Below, in pieces: positions 30,358 through 40,360 of a stretch of 64,000 nt of DNA. The DNA comes from Saliniramus sp050485405 (lineage in GTDB: Bacteria; Pseudomonadota; Alphaproteobacteria; Rhizobiales; Beijerinckiaceae). Both the position numbers and the translations under genes were made by a program. How positions within the stretch are numbered: position 1 is the first letter of the stretch; each line of letters opens with the position of its first letter. Below the pieces are notes generated by a model, which had not been told where the DNA came from, ran no database searches, and worked only from the letters and a program-made list of their open reading frames with translations. The stretch spans positions 1 through 64,000 of the forward strand of contig JBJHBI010000013.1 of assembly GCA_050485405.1 (NCBI GenBank). Reading direction: 5' to 3'.

Positions 30358-31241
30358 GCGACTACAACTTCGCGTATCTCGACGAGCAGACGAAACGCAT
30401 GATCCGCCGCGCGCTGATCAAGGCGGTGGCGATACCGGGCTACCAGGTGCCGTTCGCTTCGAGGGAGATGCCGATGCCCTATGGCTGGGGCACCGGCGGC
30501 GTGCAGGTGACGGCGGCGTGCCTCGTGCCGGAGGATACGCTGAAGGTGATCGACCAGGGTGCGGATGACACGACGAACGCCGTGTCGATCCGCGCCTTCT
30601 TCGCCCGCGTCGCGAATGTCGCGACGACAGAGCGCACGGTGGAGGCCAGCATCATCCAGACCCGCCATCGCATCCCGGAGGTGCCTTTGCGCGAGGATCA
30701 GATCCTCGTCTATCAGGTGCCGATCCCCGAGCCTCTGCGCTTTCTCGAGCCGCGCGAGATGGAGACGCGCAAGATGCACGCGCTGGAGGAATACGGGCTG
30801 ATGCATGTGCGGCTCTACGAGGATATCGCCCGCCATGGCGAGATCGCGAAATCCTACGCCTATCCGGTCAAGGTCGAAGGGCGCTATGTGATGGATCCGT
30901 CGCCGATCCCGAAATTCGACAATCCCAAACTCGGCGACTGCCCCGCGCTGCAACTCTTCGGCGCCGGGCGCGAACAGCGCATCTACGCGCTGCCGCCCTA
31001 TACGCGAGTGGAGAGCCTCGATTTCGAGGATTACCCGTTCAAGGCTTCCAAGCCCGACCAGCCCTGCGCGCTCTGCGGCGCGAGCGACAGCTATCTCGAC
31101 GAGGTGATCACCGACGATGCGGGATCGCGCATGTTCGTCTGTTCGGATACCGATTATTGCCGCGAGCGCCGCGCCGCCGGCCATCGCGGCCATATGGCTG
31201 CACCGTTCGAAGAGGATGCCGACGCGGAGGCCCCGCGATGA
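30354..31241 (+). CDS. phnJ: Carbon-phosphorus lyase, radical SAM subunit PhnJ
   Basis: 295-residue radical-SAM enzyme that breaks the C-P bond and releases the alkane plus ribose cyclic phosphate. The unusual cysteine set C-x2-C-x21-C-x5-C is intact at C238, C241, C263 and C269; by analogy with the E. coli enzyme three bind the 4Fe-4S cluster and the last is the catalytic thiyl residue. It begins with SDYNFAYLDEQTKRMIRRALIKAVAIPGYQVPF-type sequence, typical for the family. Overlaps both neighbours by 4 bp. Confidence 0.97.
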   Translation: MSDYNFAYLDEQTKRMIRRALIKAVAIPGYQVPFASREMPMPYGWGTGGVQVTAACLVPEDTLKVIDQGADDTTNAVSIRAFFARVANVATTERTVEASIIQTRHRIPEVPLREDQILVYQVPIPEPLRFLEPREMETRKMHALEEYGLMHVRLYEDIARHGEIAKSYAYPVKVEGRYVMDPSPIPKFDNPKLGDCPALQLFGAGREQRIYALPPYTRVESLDFEDYPFKASKPDQPCALCGASDSYLDEVITDDAGSRMFVCSDTDYCRERRAAGHRGHMAAPFEEDADAEAPR

Positions 31242-32011
31242 ACGCGCCGCTCCTCGAAGTCGATCGCCTGACGAAACGCTACGGCAGCCGCATCGGCTGT
31301 GCGGAGGTATCCTTAACGCTCTGGCCCGGCGAGGTGATGGGGATCGTGGGCGAGAGCGGCTCGGGAAAATCGACGCTGCTCTCCTGCCTCGCCGGTCATC
31401 TCGAAAGCGATGCCGGGCAGATCCTCTACCGCGATCGCGATGGCGGGGTGCATCGCCCCGCGCAGCTGTCGGAAGCAGCGCGGCGGCGGCTCGCGCGGGA
31501 GGAATGGGCTTACGTTCATCAGAATCCACGCGATGGCCTGCGCATGGGCGTCAGCGCCGGCGGCAATGTCGGCGAGCCGCTGATGGCGCGCGGGCAGCGT
31601 CATTACGGCGACATCCGCGAATCCGCGCGCGACTGGCTGGAGCGGGTCGAGATCGCGCATGACCGGATCGACGACAAGCCGCGCGCCTTCTCGGGCGGCA
31701 TGCAGCAACGCCTCCAGATCGCCCGCAGCCTCGTCAACAACCCGCGCCTCGTCTTCATGGACGAGCCGACGGGCGGGCTCGATGTCAGCGTGCAGGCGCG
31801 GTTGCTCGATCTGCTGCGCGGGCTGGTGCGCGATCTCGGCCTCTCGGCGGTGATCGTCACGCATGATCTCGCCGTGGTGCGGCTCCTCGCCGACAGGCTC
31901 ATGGTGATGCAGGGCGGATACGTGGTCGAGAGCGGGCTGACCGACCAGGTGCTCGACGACCCGCAACACGCCTATACCCAACTGCTCGTCAGTTCGGTTC
32001 TGCAGGTATAG
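31238..32011 (+). CDS. phnK: ABC-type ATPase PhnK of the C-P lyase complex
   Basis: 257 residues with Walker A GESGSGKST, signature FSGGMQQRLQIAR and Walker B LVFMDEPTGGLD. PhnK binds the C-P lyase core and is needed for turnover, not for transport. The start at 31,238 overlaps the phnJ stop (ATGA). Confidence 0.94.
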   Translation: MNAPLLEVDRLTKRYGSRIGCAEVSLTLWPGEVMGIVGESGSGKSTLLSCLAGHLESDAGQILYRDRDGGVHRPAQLSEAARRRLAREEWAYVHQNPRDGLRMGVSAGGNVGEPLMARGQRHYGDIRESARDWLERVEIAHDRIDDKPRAFSGGMQQRLQIARSLVNNPRLVFMDEPTGGLDVSVQARLLDLLRGLVRDLGLSAVIVTHDLAVVRLLADRLMVMQGGYVVESGLTDQVLDDPQHAYTQLLVSSVLQV

Positions 32012-32020
32012 GAATCAGGC

Positions 32021-32707
32021 ATGATCCGCGTCGAACACGTCTCGAAATCCTTCACCCTGCATAATCAGGGCGGCGCACGCCTTTCCGTGATGCGCGAGGC
32101 CGATCTGCATGTGGCGCCGGGCGAATGCGTCGCCTTGACCGGGGCGTCGGGGGCTGGAAAATCCACGCTGATGCGGATGATCTACGGCAATTACCGGGTC
32201 GAGACCGGCGTGATCCGCGTCGGCGGGACGGTGCTCGATGCCACCGAGCCGCGCGCCATCCTCGCCCTGCGCCGCGAGACGCTCGGCCATGTCAGCCAGT
32301 TCCTGCGCGCCCTGCCGCGCGTCCCGACGATTGAGGTGGTCGCCGAACCGCTCCGTCGCCTCGGCATCGATGCCGGGACGGCGCATGCGCGCGCCGGCGC
32401 GCTGCTGGAGCGCCTGCGCATCCCGCAGACCCTGTGGCAGCTCGCGCCCGCGACTTTCTCCGGCGGCGAGCAGCAGCGGGTCAATATCGCACGCGGCTTC
32501 GTGCATGACTGGCCCGCCATTCTGCTCGACGAACCCACGGCGAGCCTCGATCCGGCCAATCGCGAAACGGTGCTGGAGCTGATCTTGGAAGCGAAGGCGC
32601 GCGGCGCGGCGATTCTCGGGATCTTTCACGATGCCGATGCGCGCGCCCGGGTCTGCGACCGGGAGATCGATGTGGGCGCCTTCACAGCGGAAGAGAATTC
32701 GCGATGA
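32021..32707 (+). CDS. phnL: ABC-type ATPase PhnL
   Basis: 228 residues with Walker A GASGAGKST, signature FSGGEQQRVNIARG and Walker B ILLDEPTASLD. Works with PhnGHI in the first ribose-transfer step and with PhnK. Nine bases separate it from phnK; it overlaps phnN by 4 bp. Confidence 0.94.
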   Translation: MIRVEHVSKSFTLHNQGGARLSVMREADLHVAPGECVALTGASGAGKSTLMRMIYGNYRVETGVIRVGGTVLDATEPRAILALRRETLGHVSQFLRALPRVPTIEVVAEPLRRLGIDAGTAHARAGALLERLRIPQTLWQLAPATFSGGEQQRVNIARGFVHDWPAILLDEPTASLDPANRETVLELILEAKARGAAILGIFHDADARARVCDREIDVGAFTAEENSR

Positions 32708-34494
32708 GCAACGGCCGCGATGACAGCGCATCTCCGAGAGGGCGCCTCGTCGCCGTGGTCGGCCCGTCCGGCGCCGGCAAGGATGCGCTGATCGACGCAG
32801 CGCTCAGCCAGCGGCCCGATCTGCTGCGCGTGCGCCGCGTCATCACCCGCCCCGCCGATGCCGGGGGCGAGGATCACGAAGCGGTGGACGAGGCCGAATT
32901 CGCGCAGCGTCTGGCGCGCGATGAATTCGCGTTTCACTGGCAGGCCCACGGGCTCTCCTACGCGATCCCGCATGCGGCGCTGGCACCGCGCGAGGCGGGG
33001 CGGACGGTGATCTTCAACGGCTCGCGCGCGGCACTCGCGGCGGCGCAGGCGCATGATCCCGCGCTCGCCGTGGTGCTGATCACCGCGCGTGACGAGATCC
33101 TCGCGCAACGCCTCGCCGCACGCGGGCGCGAATCTCCGGGCGAGATCGCGGCGCGGCTGTCGCGCGGGCGCTTCCCCGCGCCGCCCGGTGCGCATATCGT
33201 CCGGAACGATGCCGATCTCGCGACCGGTGTGGCGCGCTTCCTCGCCGCTCTCGACGCCATCACCGATACACCCTCGAATGCCGAAAACGGCACGACGCAA
33301 AGCGCGAATAACAGCGCACCCTGGAGATCCCCCGTGCAGAAACCCGTTCAGGAAACCATCCTCGGCAATGCCCGCCTGATCCTCCCCGATGAAGTGATCA
33401 CCGGCAGCATCGTCATCCGCGACGGCATGATCGCGGCGATCGATTCCGGCCCGTCCACCGCGCCCGGGGCCATCGATTGCGAGGGCGATTGCGTCTCGCC
33501 GGGGCTGATCGAATTGCATACCGACAATCTCGAGCGCCACATGACCCCGCGCCCCAGCGTCGACTGGCCGCATTTGAACGCGATCATCGCCCATGATGCG
33601 GAGCTTGCGGGCGTCGGTATCACAACGGTCTTCGATGCCCTGCGCATCGGCTCCGAGCACAAGGCGCCGAAGATTCGCGCGGGCTACAAACCCTATGCGC
33701 GCCGCATGGCCAACGAGATCCTCGACATGGCCGCCCGCGAGGCGCTGCGCATCAGCCATTACCTGCATCTGCGCGCCGAGATCTGCTCGGACACGCTCAT
33801 CGACGAGATCGCGGAATTCTCCCCCGAGGACCGCGTCGGTATCGTCAGCATGATGGATCACACGCCCGGCCAGCGGCAATTCGCCGATCTCGACCGCCTG
33901 CGCACCTATTTGATCGGCAAGCATGGCATCTCGCCGGCTGATTTCGAGACCTATATCGGCGAGCGTCAGGCTCTCGGGAACCGCGTGCGCGCGACGCATG
34001 AGGCGGCGGCGGTGGCGGGGGCGACGCGGCTCGGCGCCATTCTCGCAAGCCATGACGATACGACGGTGGAACACGTCGCGGCCTCCGCAGCCCATGGGGC
34101 GGGGCTCGCGGAATTCCCCACCACGCTCGAAGCCGCCCGAGCCTGCCGCGACCACGGCATCGCGGTGATGATGGGCGGGCCGAACCTGATCCGGGGCGGC
34201 TCGCATTCCGGCAACGTCTCTGCTGCGGAGGCTGCGCAGGCGGGCCTGCTCGACATCATCTCCTCCGATTACATTCCCGCCTCGCTCCTGATGGGCGCGA
34301 TCGCGCTCGCACGGGCGAGCAGCGACCTCCCCGCCGGCATCGCCACCGTCACCCGCAACGCCGCCCGTGCCACCGGCCTCACCGATCGCGGCGCCCTCGA
34401 ACCGGGCCTGCGCGGCGACATCATCCGCTTCCGCGACATCGACGGCACTCCGGTCGTGCGCGGCACCTGGGTGAGGGGAAAACGGGTGGCTTGA
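32704..34494 (+). CDS. phnN-phnM: PhnN-PhnM in one open frame: ribose 1,5-bisphosphokinase and RPnTP diphosphatase
   Basis: A single 596-codon frame joins two genes that are separate in E. coli. Residues 1-190 are PhnN, with the P-loop GPSGAGKD at 20-27, which makes PRPP from ribose 1,5-bisphosphate. From Val211 to the end is PhnM, an amidohydrolase-fold enzyme with its metal-site start LIELHTDNLERH (H272, D274, H279), which removes pyrophosphate from ribose-1-methylphosphonate-5-triphosphate. The linker (about 190-210) is Asn/Ser-rich. Codon 211 is GTG (33,334) and has GGAG 7 nt upstream, so PhnM may also, or only, be made from this internal start. PhnN alone would then have no stop of its own. 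Fusion or dual start is unresolved. Confidence 0.9.
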   Translation: MSNGRDDSASPRGRLVAVVGPSGAGKDALIDAALSQRPDLLRVRRVITRPADAGGEDHEAVDEAEFAQRLARDEFAFHWQAHGLSYAIPHAALAPREAGRTVIFNGSRAALAAAQAHDPALAVVLITARDEILAQRLAARGRESPGEIAARLSRGRFPAPPGAHIVRNDADLATGVARFLAALDAITDTPSNAENGTTQSANNSAPWRSPVQKPVQETILGNARLILPDEVITGSIVIRDGMIAAIDSGPSTAPGAIDCEGDCVSPGLIELHTDNLERHMTPRPSVDWPHLNAIIAHDAELAGVGITTVFDALRIGSEHKAPKIRAGYKPYARRMANEILDMAAREALRISHYLHLRAEICSDTLIDEIAEFSPEDRVGIVSMMDHTPGQRQFADLDRLRTYLIGKHGISPADFETYIGERQALGNRVRATHEAAAVAGATRLGAILASHDDTTVEHVAASAAHGAGLAEFPTTLEAARACRDHGIAVMMGGPNLIRGGSHSGNVSAAEAAQAGLLDIISSDYIPASLLMGAIALARASSDLPAGIATVTRNAARATGLTDRGALEPGLRGDIIRFRDIDGTPVVRGTWVRGKRVA

Positions 34495-34503
34495 AGCCCG
34501 CCG

Positions 34504-35550
34504 TCACGCCGCCTCCGGCCCCTCGCTGAGGATCGCCATCACCCGCGCATCGGGCCCGCAATCGAGCCCGGCGAAGAGCGCCGCGATCCCGGCGGCACCC
34601 GACGGCGTCGTCGCGAAACCTTCTTCCGCGAGGATGTCCGTGGCCCGCGCGGCCTCTTCTTCGCTGATGGTGACGAAGAGATCCGCGTCGCGGGCGAGCC
34701 CGCGCAGGGCGATGAGCGAGGGCGCCTTGCAATCGAGCCGCCCCATGGCGGAGACCGGTCCCTGCACCGTCACCGCATGGCCGGCCCGGATGCTCTCGAT
34801 CAATGCCGGCGCCGCATCCGGCTCGACGACGATGATCGTCGGCGCGTCCCCCCAGACGGCCCGCGCATGGGCGGCGACGGCAGCAGCGAGCCCGCCGACA
34901 CCGGCCTGGAGCAGGATATGCGTCGGCGGGGCATTGATCTGCGCCGCCACCTCGGCGGCGAGCTGGAGATAGCCCTCCATCACCCGCAGGGGCAGTTCCG
35001 TATAGCCCGGCCAGGAACTGTCGGAGAGGAGCGTATGGCCGGGCGCGCGCGCTGCTTCTTCGGCAGCCGCCATGCTCTCCTCGTAGGTCGCGCCTGCGCG
35101 CACCACCTGCGCGCCCTTCGCCGCGAGCCGCTCGGCGAAAGCCTCGGGCACCGTTTCGGCCAGATAGATCACCGCCCGCGCCCCGAACAGCCGCGCGCCG
35201 GCGGCGACCGAGAGCCCGTGATTGCCCGCGCTCGCAGTGACGTAGATCCGCCCGGACAGCGCGCGCGCCCAGTCGCCGTCCTGCACATTCTGCGACGCTT
35301 CACGCGCAATCGCATGCGCCGCCCCGAGCGCCTTGAAGCTGCCGAGCCCCATTCGCGCGCGTTCGTCCTTCAGGTAGACATGGCCGACACCCGCCCGCGC
35401 AGCCAGCGTCGGAACGTCTTGCAGCGGCGTTGGCGCATGGGCGGGGCAAGCGGCGAGAAGCCGCGCGACGCCGCTCGCATCATCGAGCGGGAGCGGTGCA
35501 TCGGCGGTGATCCCGCTGCCGCGCCGGGGATTGGTGAGGATGTCCTGCAT
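34504..35550 (-). CDS. Fold-type II PLP enzyme, diaminopropionate ammonia-lyase-like
   Basis: 348 residues. The PLP lysine is K73 in ARMGLGSFKALGAA, a variant of the DpaL motif; the Ser/Asn loop TASAGNHGLSVA and the Gly-rich phosphate loop LLQAGVGGLAAAVAAH are present. DpaL converts 2,3-diaminopropionate to pyruvate and ammonia; related enzymes act on serine, threonine or hydroxyaspartate, so the substrate is not certain. ATG 35,550 is preferred because GGAGG lies 8 nt upstream. Convergent with phnM, 10 bp from its stop. Confidence 0.78.
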   Translation of the reverse strand: MQDILTNPRRGSGITADAPLPLDDASGVARLLAACPAHAPTPLQDVPTLAARAGVGHVYLKDERARMGLGSFKALGAAHAIAREASQNVQDGDWARALSGRIYVTASAGNHGLSVAAGARLFGARAVIYLAETVPEAFAERLAAKGAQVVRAGATYEESMAAAEEAARAPGHTLLSDSSWPGYTELPLRVMEGYLQLAAEVAAQINAPPTHILLQAGVGGLAAAVAAHARAVWGDAPTIIVVEPDAAPALIESIRAGHAVTVQGPVSAMGRLDCKAPSLIALRGLARDADLFVTISEEEAARATDILAEEGFATTPSGAAGIAALFAGLDCGPDARVMAILSEGPEAA

Positions 35551-35744
35551 GGGCCGCGCCTCCCGCGTCATACGCCTCGCATATCGTCGGCGCGAGCATA
35601 GCGAGGCGTGGCACGCCGGGCGATCCCGCCGCGCGCCATTCCGGGATCGCTCAACACGCACATGCGCGAAACGCCCATTGATCGGGCATCCCGGCGCATC
35701 GATAGTCACGGATGTGGCGCTTGCCGCGACGATAGGGCCGGCCG

Positions 35745-36527
35745 ATGATCCGAGAGAACAGCATGAACGCGACGCCCGCGACCGACCGCACCTTCGCCAG
35801 CGATCTCTTCGCCGGGCGGCACGTGCTCGTTTCCGGAGGGACCAGCGGGATCGGGCTCTCCTGTGCCCGCGCCTTCCGCGATCACGGCGCCGAAGTCATA
35901 GCCGGGGGTGTCGGCGATCCCTCCCCAGAGGATGCGGCGCGCGATCCGGCCAATGCCGGCATCCGCTTCGTCACCCTCGACGTGCGCGACCCCGCCGCGA
36001 TCACCGCCTGCGTGGCGGAGCTTCCGGAGCGCCTCGCCGTCCTCGTCAATGCCGCCGGCATCATCCGCCGTGATGCGGAGCACGATCCGGAAGTGTTTTC
36101 GCAGGTCATCGACATCAATCTCAACGGCAGCATGCGGGTCGCCACAGCGGCTCTGGAGCGCCTCGCGGCGGGGCGCGGCTGCGTCATCAATCTCGCTTCG
36201 ATGCTGAGCTTCTTCGGCGGGCCGCGCGTGCCCGGCTATTCCGCCTCCAAGGGCGGGATCGCGCAGCTCACCCGCAGCCTCGCCGCCGCCTGGGCGGCGC
36301 AGGGCGTACGCGTCAACGCGCTCGCACCCGGCTGGATCGCGACGCCGCTGACGCAAGCCCTGCAGGATGATCCCGCCCGCGCGGGGCCGATCCTCGCGCG
36401 CACGCCGATGGGCCGCTTCGGCACGCCCGAGGAGATCGCCGCCGCCGCACTCTTCCTGGCCTCGCCCGCCGCCGCTTTCGTCACCGGCGCGATCCTGCCG
36501 GTCGATGGCGGCTATTCGGGCGTCTGA
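35745..36527 (+). CDS. SDR family oxidoreductase
   Basis: 260-residue NAD(P)-dependent dehydrogenase: cofactor motif GGTSGIG, the NAAG strand end, and the catalytic set S152, Y165 and K169 (GYSASKGG). C-terminal GAILPVDGGYSGV is typical of classical SDRs. Possibly starts at the second Met (35,763). The gene is divergent from the PLP enzyme and close to a second SDR, which suggests a small catabolic locus for an amino- or hydroxy-acid, but the substrate is unknown. Confidence 0.85.
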   Translation: MIRENSMNATPATDRTFASDLFAGRHVLVSGGTSGIGLSCARAFRDHGAEVIAGGVGDPSPEDAARDPANAGIRFVTLDVRDPAAITACVAELPERLAVLVNAAGIIRRDAEHDPEVFSQVIDINLNGSMRVATAALERLAAGRGCVINLASMLSFFGGPRVPGYSASKGGIAQLTRSLAAAWAAQGVRVNALAPGWIATPLTQALQDDPARAGPILARTPMGRFGTPEEIAAAALFLASPAAAFVTGAILPVDGGYSGV

Positions 36528-36602
36528 CGATCGATGCGATCATCATGAACGAGTATCGACCATCCCGCAGCCGTATCCGCCCCTCGTGAAAGGAGCCTCC
36601 CC

Positions 36603-37370
36603 ATGAGCTCATTGCCGCGTACCCCATCCTTCTCCCTCGACGGAAGACGCGCCCTCGTGACCGGCGCCGGGCGCGGCATCGGGCTCGCCGCCGCCTGCGC
36701 GCTGGCCCAGGCGGGTGCCGCCGTCGATCTCGTGGCGCGCAGCGACGCCGAGATCACGGCACTCGCCGAGGCGCTGGGCAAGGAGGGCCATACCGCCCAC
36801 GCCCATGCGCTCGACGTCACCGACATCGATGCGAGCGCCGCCTTCGTCGCGGCAAACGGCCCCTACGACATCCTCGTCAACAATGCGGGAATGAACCGCC
36901 CCGCGCCGCTCACCGAGATGACGCCCGGCGATTACGACGCGGTGACGGATCTGAACGTGCGCGCGGCCTATTTCCTGATGCAGGCGGTGGTGAAGGGCAT
37001 GATCGCCGCCGGCAAGGGCGGCTCGATCATCAACATGTCCTCGCAGATGGGGCATGTCGGCGGGGCCAACCGCACCGTCTACTGCGCCACCAAGCACGCC
37101 ATGGAGGGCTTCACCAAGGCGCTCGCCTGGGAGGTCGGCAAGGACAGCATCCGCGTCAACACTCTCTGCCCGACCTTCATCCGCACGCCCATGACCGCGG
37201 GCATGCTGGCCGATCCCGCATTCGAGCAGAGCGTCCTGTCGAAGATCGCGCTCGCCCGTGTCGGTGAGGCCGAAGACCTGATGGGCGCCGTGGTCTTCCT
37301 CGCGAGCGACGCCTCGCGGCTCGTCACGGGCACCTCGCTACTGGTCGACGGGGGATGGACCGCGCAGTAA
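36603..37370 (+). CDS. SDR family oxidoreductase
   Basis: 255-residue classical SDR with TGAGRGIG, NNAG and catalytic S147, Y160 and K164 (VYCATKHAMEG). AAAGGAG precedes the ATG. It lies 75 bp after another SDR, and the two share only general family similarity, so they are not a recent duplication. Substrate not inferable; similar to gluconate 5-dehydrogenase/3-oxoacyl reductase-like enzymes. Confidence 0.85.
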   Translation: MSSLPRTPSFSLDGRRALVTGAGRGIGLAAACALAQAGAAVDLVARSDAEITALAEALGKEGHTAHAHALDVTDIDASAAFVAANGPYDILVNNAGMNRPAPLTEMTPGDYDAVTDLNVRAAYFLMQAVVKGMIAAGKGGSIINMSSQMGHVGGANRTVYCATKHAMEGFTKALAWEVGKDSIRVNTLCPTFIRTPMTAGMLADPAFEQSVLSKIALARVGEAEDLMGAVVFLASDASRLVTGTSLLVDGGWTAQ

Positions 37371-37497
37371 CGCCGTCACGGCAATGCATTTTCGAAGCGC
37401 GAAGGGACTGGACAAGCCGCCTCGCGCTCGCTACATACCCGCCATCGACGCCGCCCTCGCGCCGTGTCGCCCCTCGCGGATGGTTCGCCGCGAATGC

Positions 37498-37571
37498 TGG
37501 GGGATAGTTTAACGGTAGAACCGCGGACTCTGACTCCGCTAGTCCTGGTTCGAATCCAGGTCCCCCAGCCA
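37498..37571 (+). tRNA. tRNA-Gln (anticodon CUG)
   Basis: Full cloverleaf: acceptor TGGGGGA/TCCCCCA, D arm, anticodon stem GCGGA/TCCGC with loop CTCTGAC giving anticodon CTG, T arm CCTGG/CCAGG with TTCGAAT, discriminator G and encoded CCA. Its last 18 bases are the left attachment site of the island that follows. Confidence 0.96.
37554..37571. repeat. attL: 18-bp direct repeat inside the tRNA 3' end
   Basis: ATCCAGGTCCCCCAGCCA, identical to 48,823-48,840. Bases on both sides differ between the copies, so 18 bp is the whole identical core. Confidence 0.85.
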
Positions 37572-37788
37572 GTTTTTTCGGCAAAAATCCAAAAAAATCA
37601 GACACTTGAGGGTTCAAAATAGAGGCCTTTCAAGGAATGTCTGCGGAACTGCCCACCAGCCTGTCCACACGCTTGTCCACGGGCCCGTCCCCCGCCGCTG
37701 TAGTGCATGACCGCCCTGGTTGCATCGCCGGTTTAAGCGACGGACCCGCGTCATGCCGCGAAATCAGCCCTAGCCGATCGGGAGGGGT

Positions 37789-40251
37789 GTGATGACAGGC
37801 GCCCACTACACGCGTCTGCGGGGACGGGTCACTTATTTCCGTCGCAGGACGCCCGTCGCCCTGCGCAAAAAACTTGCGTCAAGCGAAATTTGCATCAGAC
37901 TTGGTGTTATTAACAGAAATGACGCACAGCGTCTCGGTCGTCGTCTCGCGGCAGCGACTGATTCGTTTTTCGAAGATGCGAGCATGAACCCGATACTTGA
38001 CGGAACTGCCCTGATCAGACTCGTCGAACAGACGATAAAAGGCTGGAGGACAGGTGATGACCGCACAGCTGCAAGAGACAGCCTCGAATACGGGCTGACC
38101 TCCCGCCTGTCGGCGAAAGACAAAGCCCTCATCCATGCAGGCCTCGCCCGTGACGCTCTCGAAGCGGACGAACAGGGACGCCTGCTCTATGACGACGATT
38201 TCGTGCGTGAAAAATTCAGAGAGGCTGGTGTGACGCCGCCGGAAGATCCGATCGCGCTCGCACAAGCCAACCAGCGTCTCGGCCGCAGTCTCGCCGTGCA
38301 CTATCTCGAAACCGCGATCGCGACGGCACGACGCCACGGGCTTGATGCCGACGACCGCGACCTGCCGCTGCACAAGTGGCAGGACCAGGCAGCCCACCTT
38401 CGAAAAAGCCTTGGTCTCGACAAATCCGCCATGGGAGCCGATTCCTCATGCGGGCAGACACTACAGACCAGGGCACTTCAGCTGGCTGGATTTCGGGATC
38501 GCGCGTTCGACCACGCAGCGTCGGAGAACAAGCCAGAAAAAAGCGAGGCACCGGGTCGCGAGCCTTCGGCGAACACGGTTTCGGTAGCGGGGACATCAGC
38601 ACGGTGTACAGGTGGGCCACAAGACAAAACGGCTGGTATAACCGAGATCCATGTTGGGGCGGCACCTGAGGCCGATCAGTGCACTCAGGCGCCATTCCCG
38701 GATGCACAATCCGTTGCGAACCATGTTTCTGCTGATGTCTGTGCCGGCAATCACGCTTCCAATCCCGCCCCGCATATGAATGCAGCTTCAGAATTTGCGT
38801 GGGTAGCCACCTCCGTTGGAGGCGGAACACATTTCGCTGATGCGGGCCCAGGCCTCATGGCAATGGCACCCTCACATGCAGAATGGCACCAGCCCGTTCC
38901 GTCGACCGATGCCGGTGCGGTACAGTCGCTTGATGGAAATGGTGCTTGCGAAAATTCGACCTTCGAACGCTCTCGTCCGCAAGATTCTGCTGATGCACCT
39001 GCTCCGTTTTCAGCCGATGCCCCTGCTTCCCCGGATCGCATCAACGCCAACAGCCCGTTCAGCAAGGCTTTCGAATTCTCGCTCGACATGCGCAAGGAGG
39101 CAGGACGCATCGGTGACAAACAGCGGCATACAACGCATTCTTCACTGCGAATCTGGCTCGAAGCCTTGGGTGATCGTTGTGTCGGCGAGTATACCCGCCA
39201 CGACATGGTCGCCTATCGATCACTCCTGAAAAAAGTCCCGGTGCATTACTGGCGCTCGCCTGGTGAGCGGCAAAAGACAATTCAACAAATCATCAAAGAG
39301 GCAGACGCGAGAGCCGAAGCCAAGGGTCAGCCTGTGGAGCGTCTGGGACCAGTTACAATCAACAAGCATTTATCGAATATCAGTTCATTCTTTGAGTGGG
39401 CCCACAGAGAGCACATCCTCCCTGAATCGACCCGGCAATTCTGGTATGGCCTCCAACTGCCGAAGGGGCGGAGAGCGACGGGACTTGCAGCTAATGAAGA
39501 GCGACCGGCATATAGCGACGCCCAGCTTGCAAAGATCTTCCGCCATCCCATCTGGATGGGGCGGGCATCCGAAGGCCGGTATACCAAGCGTGGCGATGTG
39601 ATCGTCAGGGATGCACTATATTGGGCCCCTCTGATCGCGGTCTATTCACTGATGCGACGCGAAGAAATTTGCCAGCTCAAGGTGCGGCATGTTTGTAAAA
39701 TCGATGGGGTTTGGGTTTTCAATCTGTGGCACCACGAGCTCGATCTGAAAAATATCGCGAGCAAGCGTTATGTGCCCGTCCATCAGAACTTGATCGACCT
39801 CGGTCTCATCGACAGCCTCGTTGGTGAACGAGACGAGAATGAACAACTGTTTCATGAACTCACACGCAGTGCCGTTCACAATAGCTTTGGAGATGCGGTC
39901 GGCAAGAAATTTGCCCGTGTCATCGATTCGCTTGGCATTGTCGTGATGCGCAAAGATGGCAAGGAAAGCCATGGAGCGTTTCATCCGCTGCGCCATTATG
40001 GTGAAACCATGCTGCTCAATGCCGGGATCAGCCCAGGTATAGTCGATGCGATTTCCGGGCACTCGTCGATCGCTCGGGAGCGGGCAACCGAACAGCACAA
40101 AGCGGCGGAGCGTGATCGCTATATGAAAGGGTATTTCATCAAGCCCCTGAAAGCGGCGATCGACAAGCTCGAAGCCCCGATCGATATTGCAGAACTCAAG
40201 CGCCGATACCGGCACTGCAAACGCGTCAAGGTCAGCGGGTATAAGAAATGA
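37789..40251 (+). CDS. Tyrosine recombinase (island integrase)
   Basis: 820-residue site-specific recombinase next to its tRNA target. The N-terminus (YTRLRGRVTYFRRRTPVALRKKL) is the arm-binding-type domain seen in large alphaproteobacterial integrases. Catalytic residues are in the last 200 residues: Arg in SLMRREEICQLKVRHV, the HPLRHYG box, GHSS, and the Tyr of RYMKGYF. Residues about 210-420 are of low conservation and rich in Ala, Ser and Pro, which makes the protein longer than the usual 400-500. It should excise or insert the island at the 18-bp att repeats. Confidence 0.92.
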   Translation: MMTGAHYTRLRGRVTYFRRRTPVALRKKLASSEICIRLGVINRNDAQRLGRRLAAATDSFFEDASMNPILDGTALIRLVEQTIKGWRTGDDRTAARDSLEYGLTSRLSAKDKALIHAGLARDALEADEQGRLLYDDDFVREKFREAGVTPPEDPIALAQANQRLGRSLAVHYLETAIATARRHGLDADDRDLPLHKWQDQAAHLRKSLGLDKSAMGADSSCGQTLQTRALQLAGFRDRAFDHAASENKPEKSEAPGREPSANTVSVAGTSARCTGGPQDKTAGITEIHVGAAPEADQCTQAPFPDAQSVANHVSADVCAGNHASNPAPHMNAASEFAWVATSVGGGTHFADAGPGLMAMAPSHAEWHQPVPSTDAGAVQSLDGNGACENSTFERSRPQDSADAPAPFSADAPASPDRINANSPFSKAFEFSLDMRKEAGRIGDKQRHTTHSSLRIWLEALGDRCVGEYTRHDMVAYRSLLKKVPVHYWRSPGERQKTIQQIIKEADARAEAKGQPVERLGPVTINKHLSNISSFFEWAHREHILPESTRQFWYGLQLPKGRRATGLAANEERPAYSDAQLAKIFRHPIWMGRASEGRYTKRGDVIVRDALYWAPLIAVYSLMRREEICQLKVRHVCKIDGVWVFNLWHHELDLKNIASKRYVPVHQNLIDLGLIDSLVGERDENEQLFHELTRSAVHNSFGDAVGKKFARVIDSLGIVVMRKDGKESHGAFHPLRHYGETMLLNAGISPGIVDAISGHSSIARERATEQHKAAERDRYMKGYFIKPLKAAIDKLEAPIDIAELKRRYRHCKRVKVSGYKK

Positions 40252-40360
40252 CATCGTAACCAACAGGCTGAGCCAGGTAATCACAGCGCCGGGTCGGACC
40301 CACCCCCGCAGCGCGAGTGCCCTCTAAATGCGCCGGTTGGGGGCTGTTTCAAGTTGGTTG

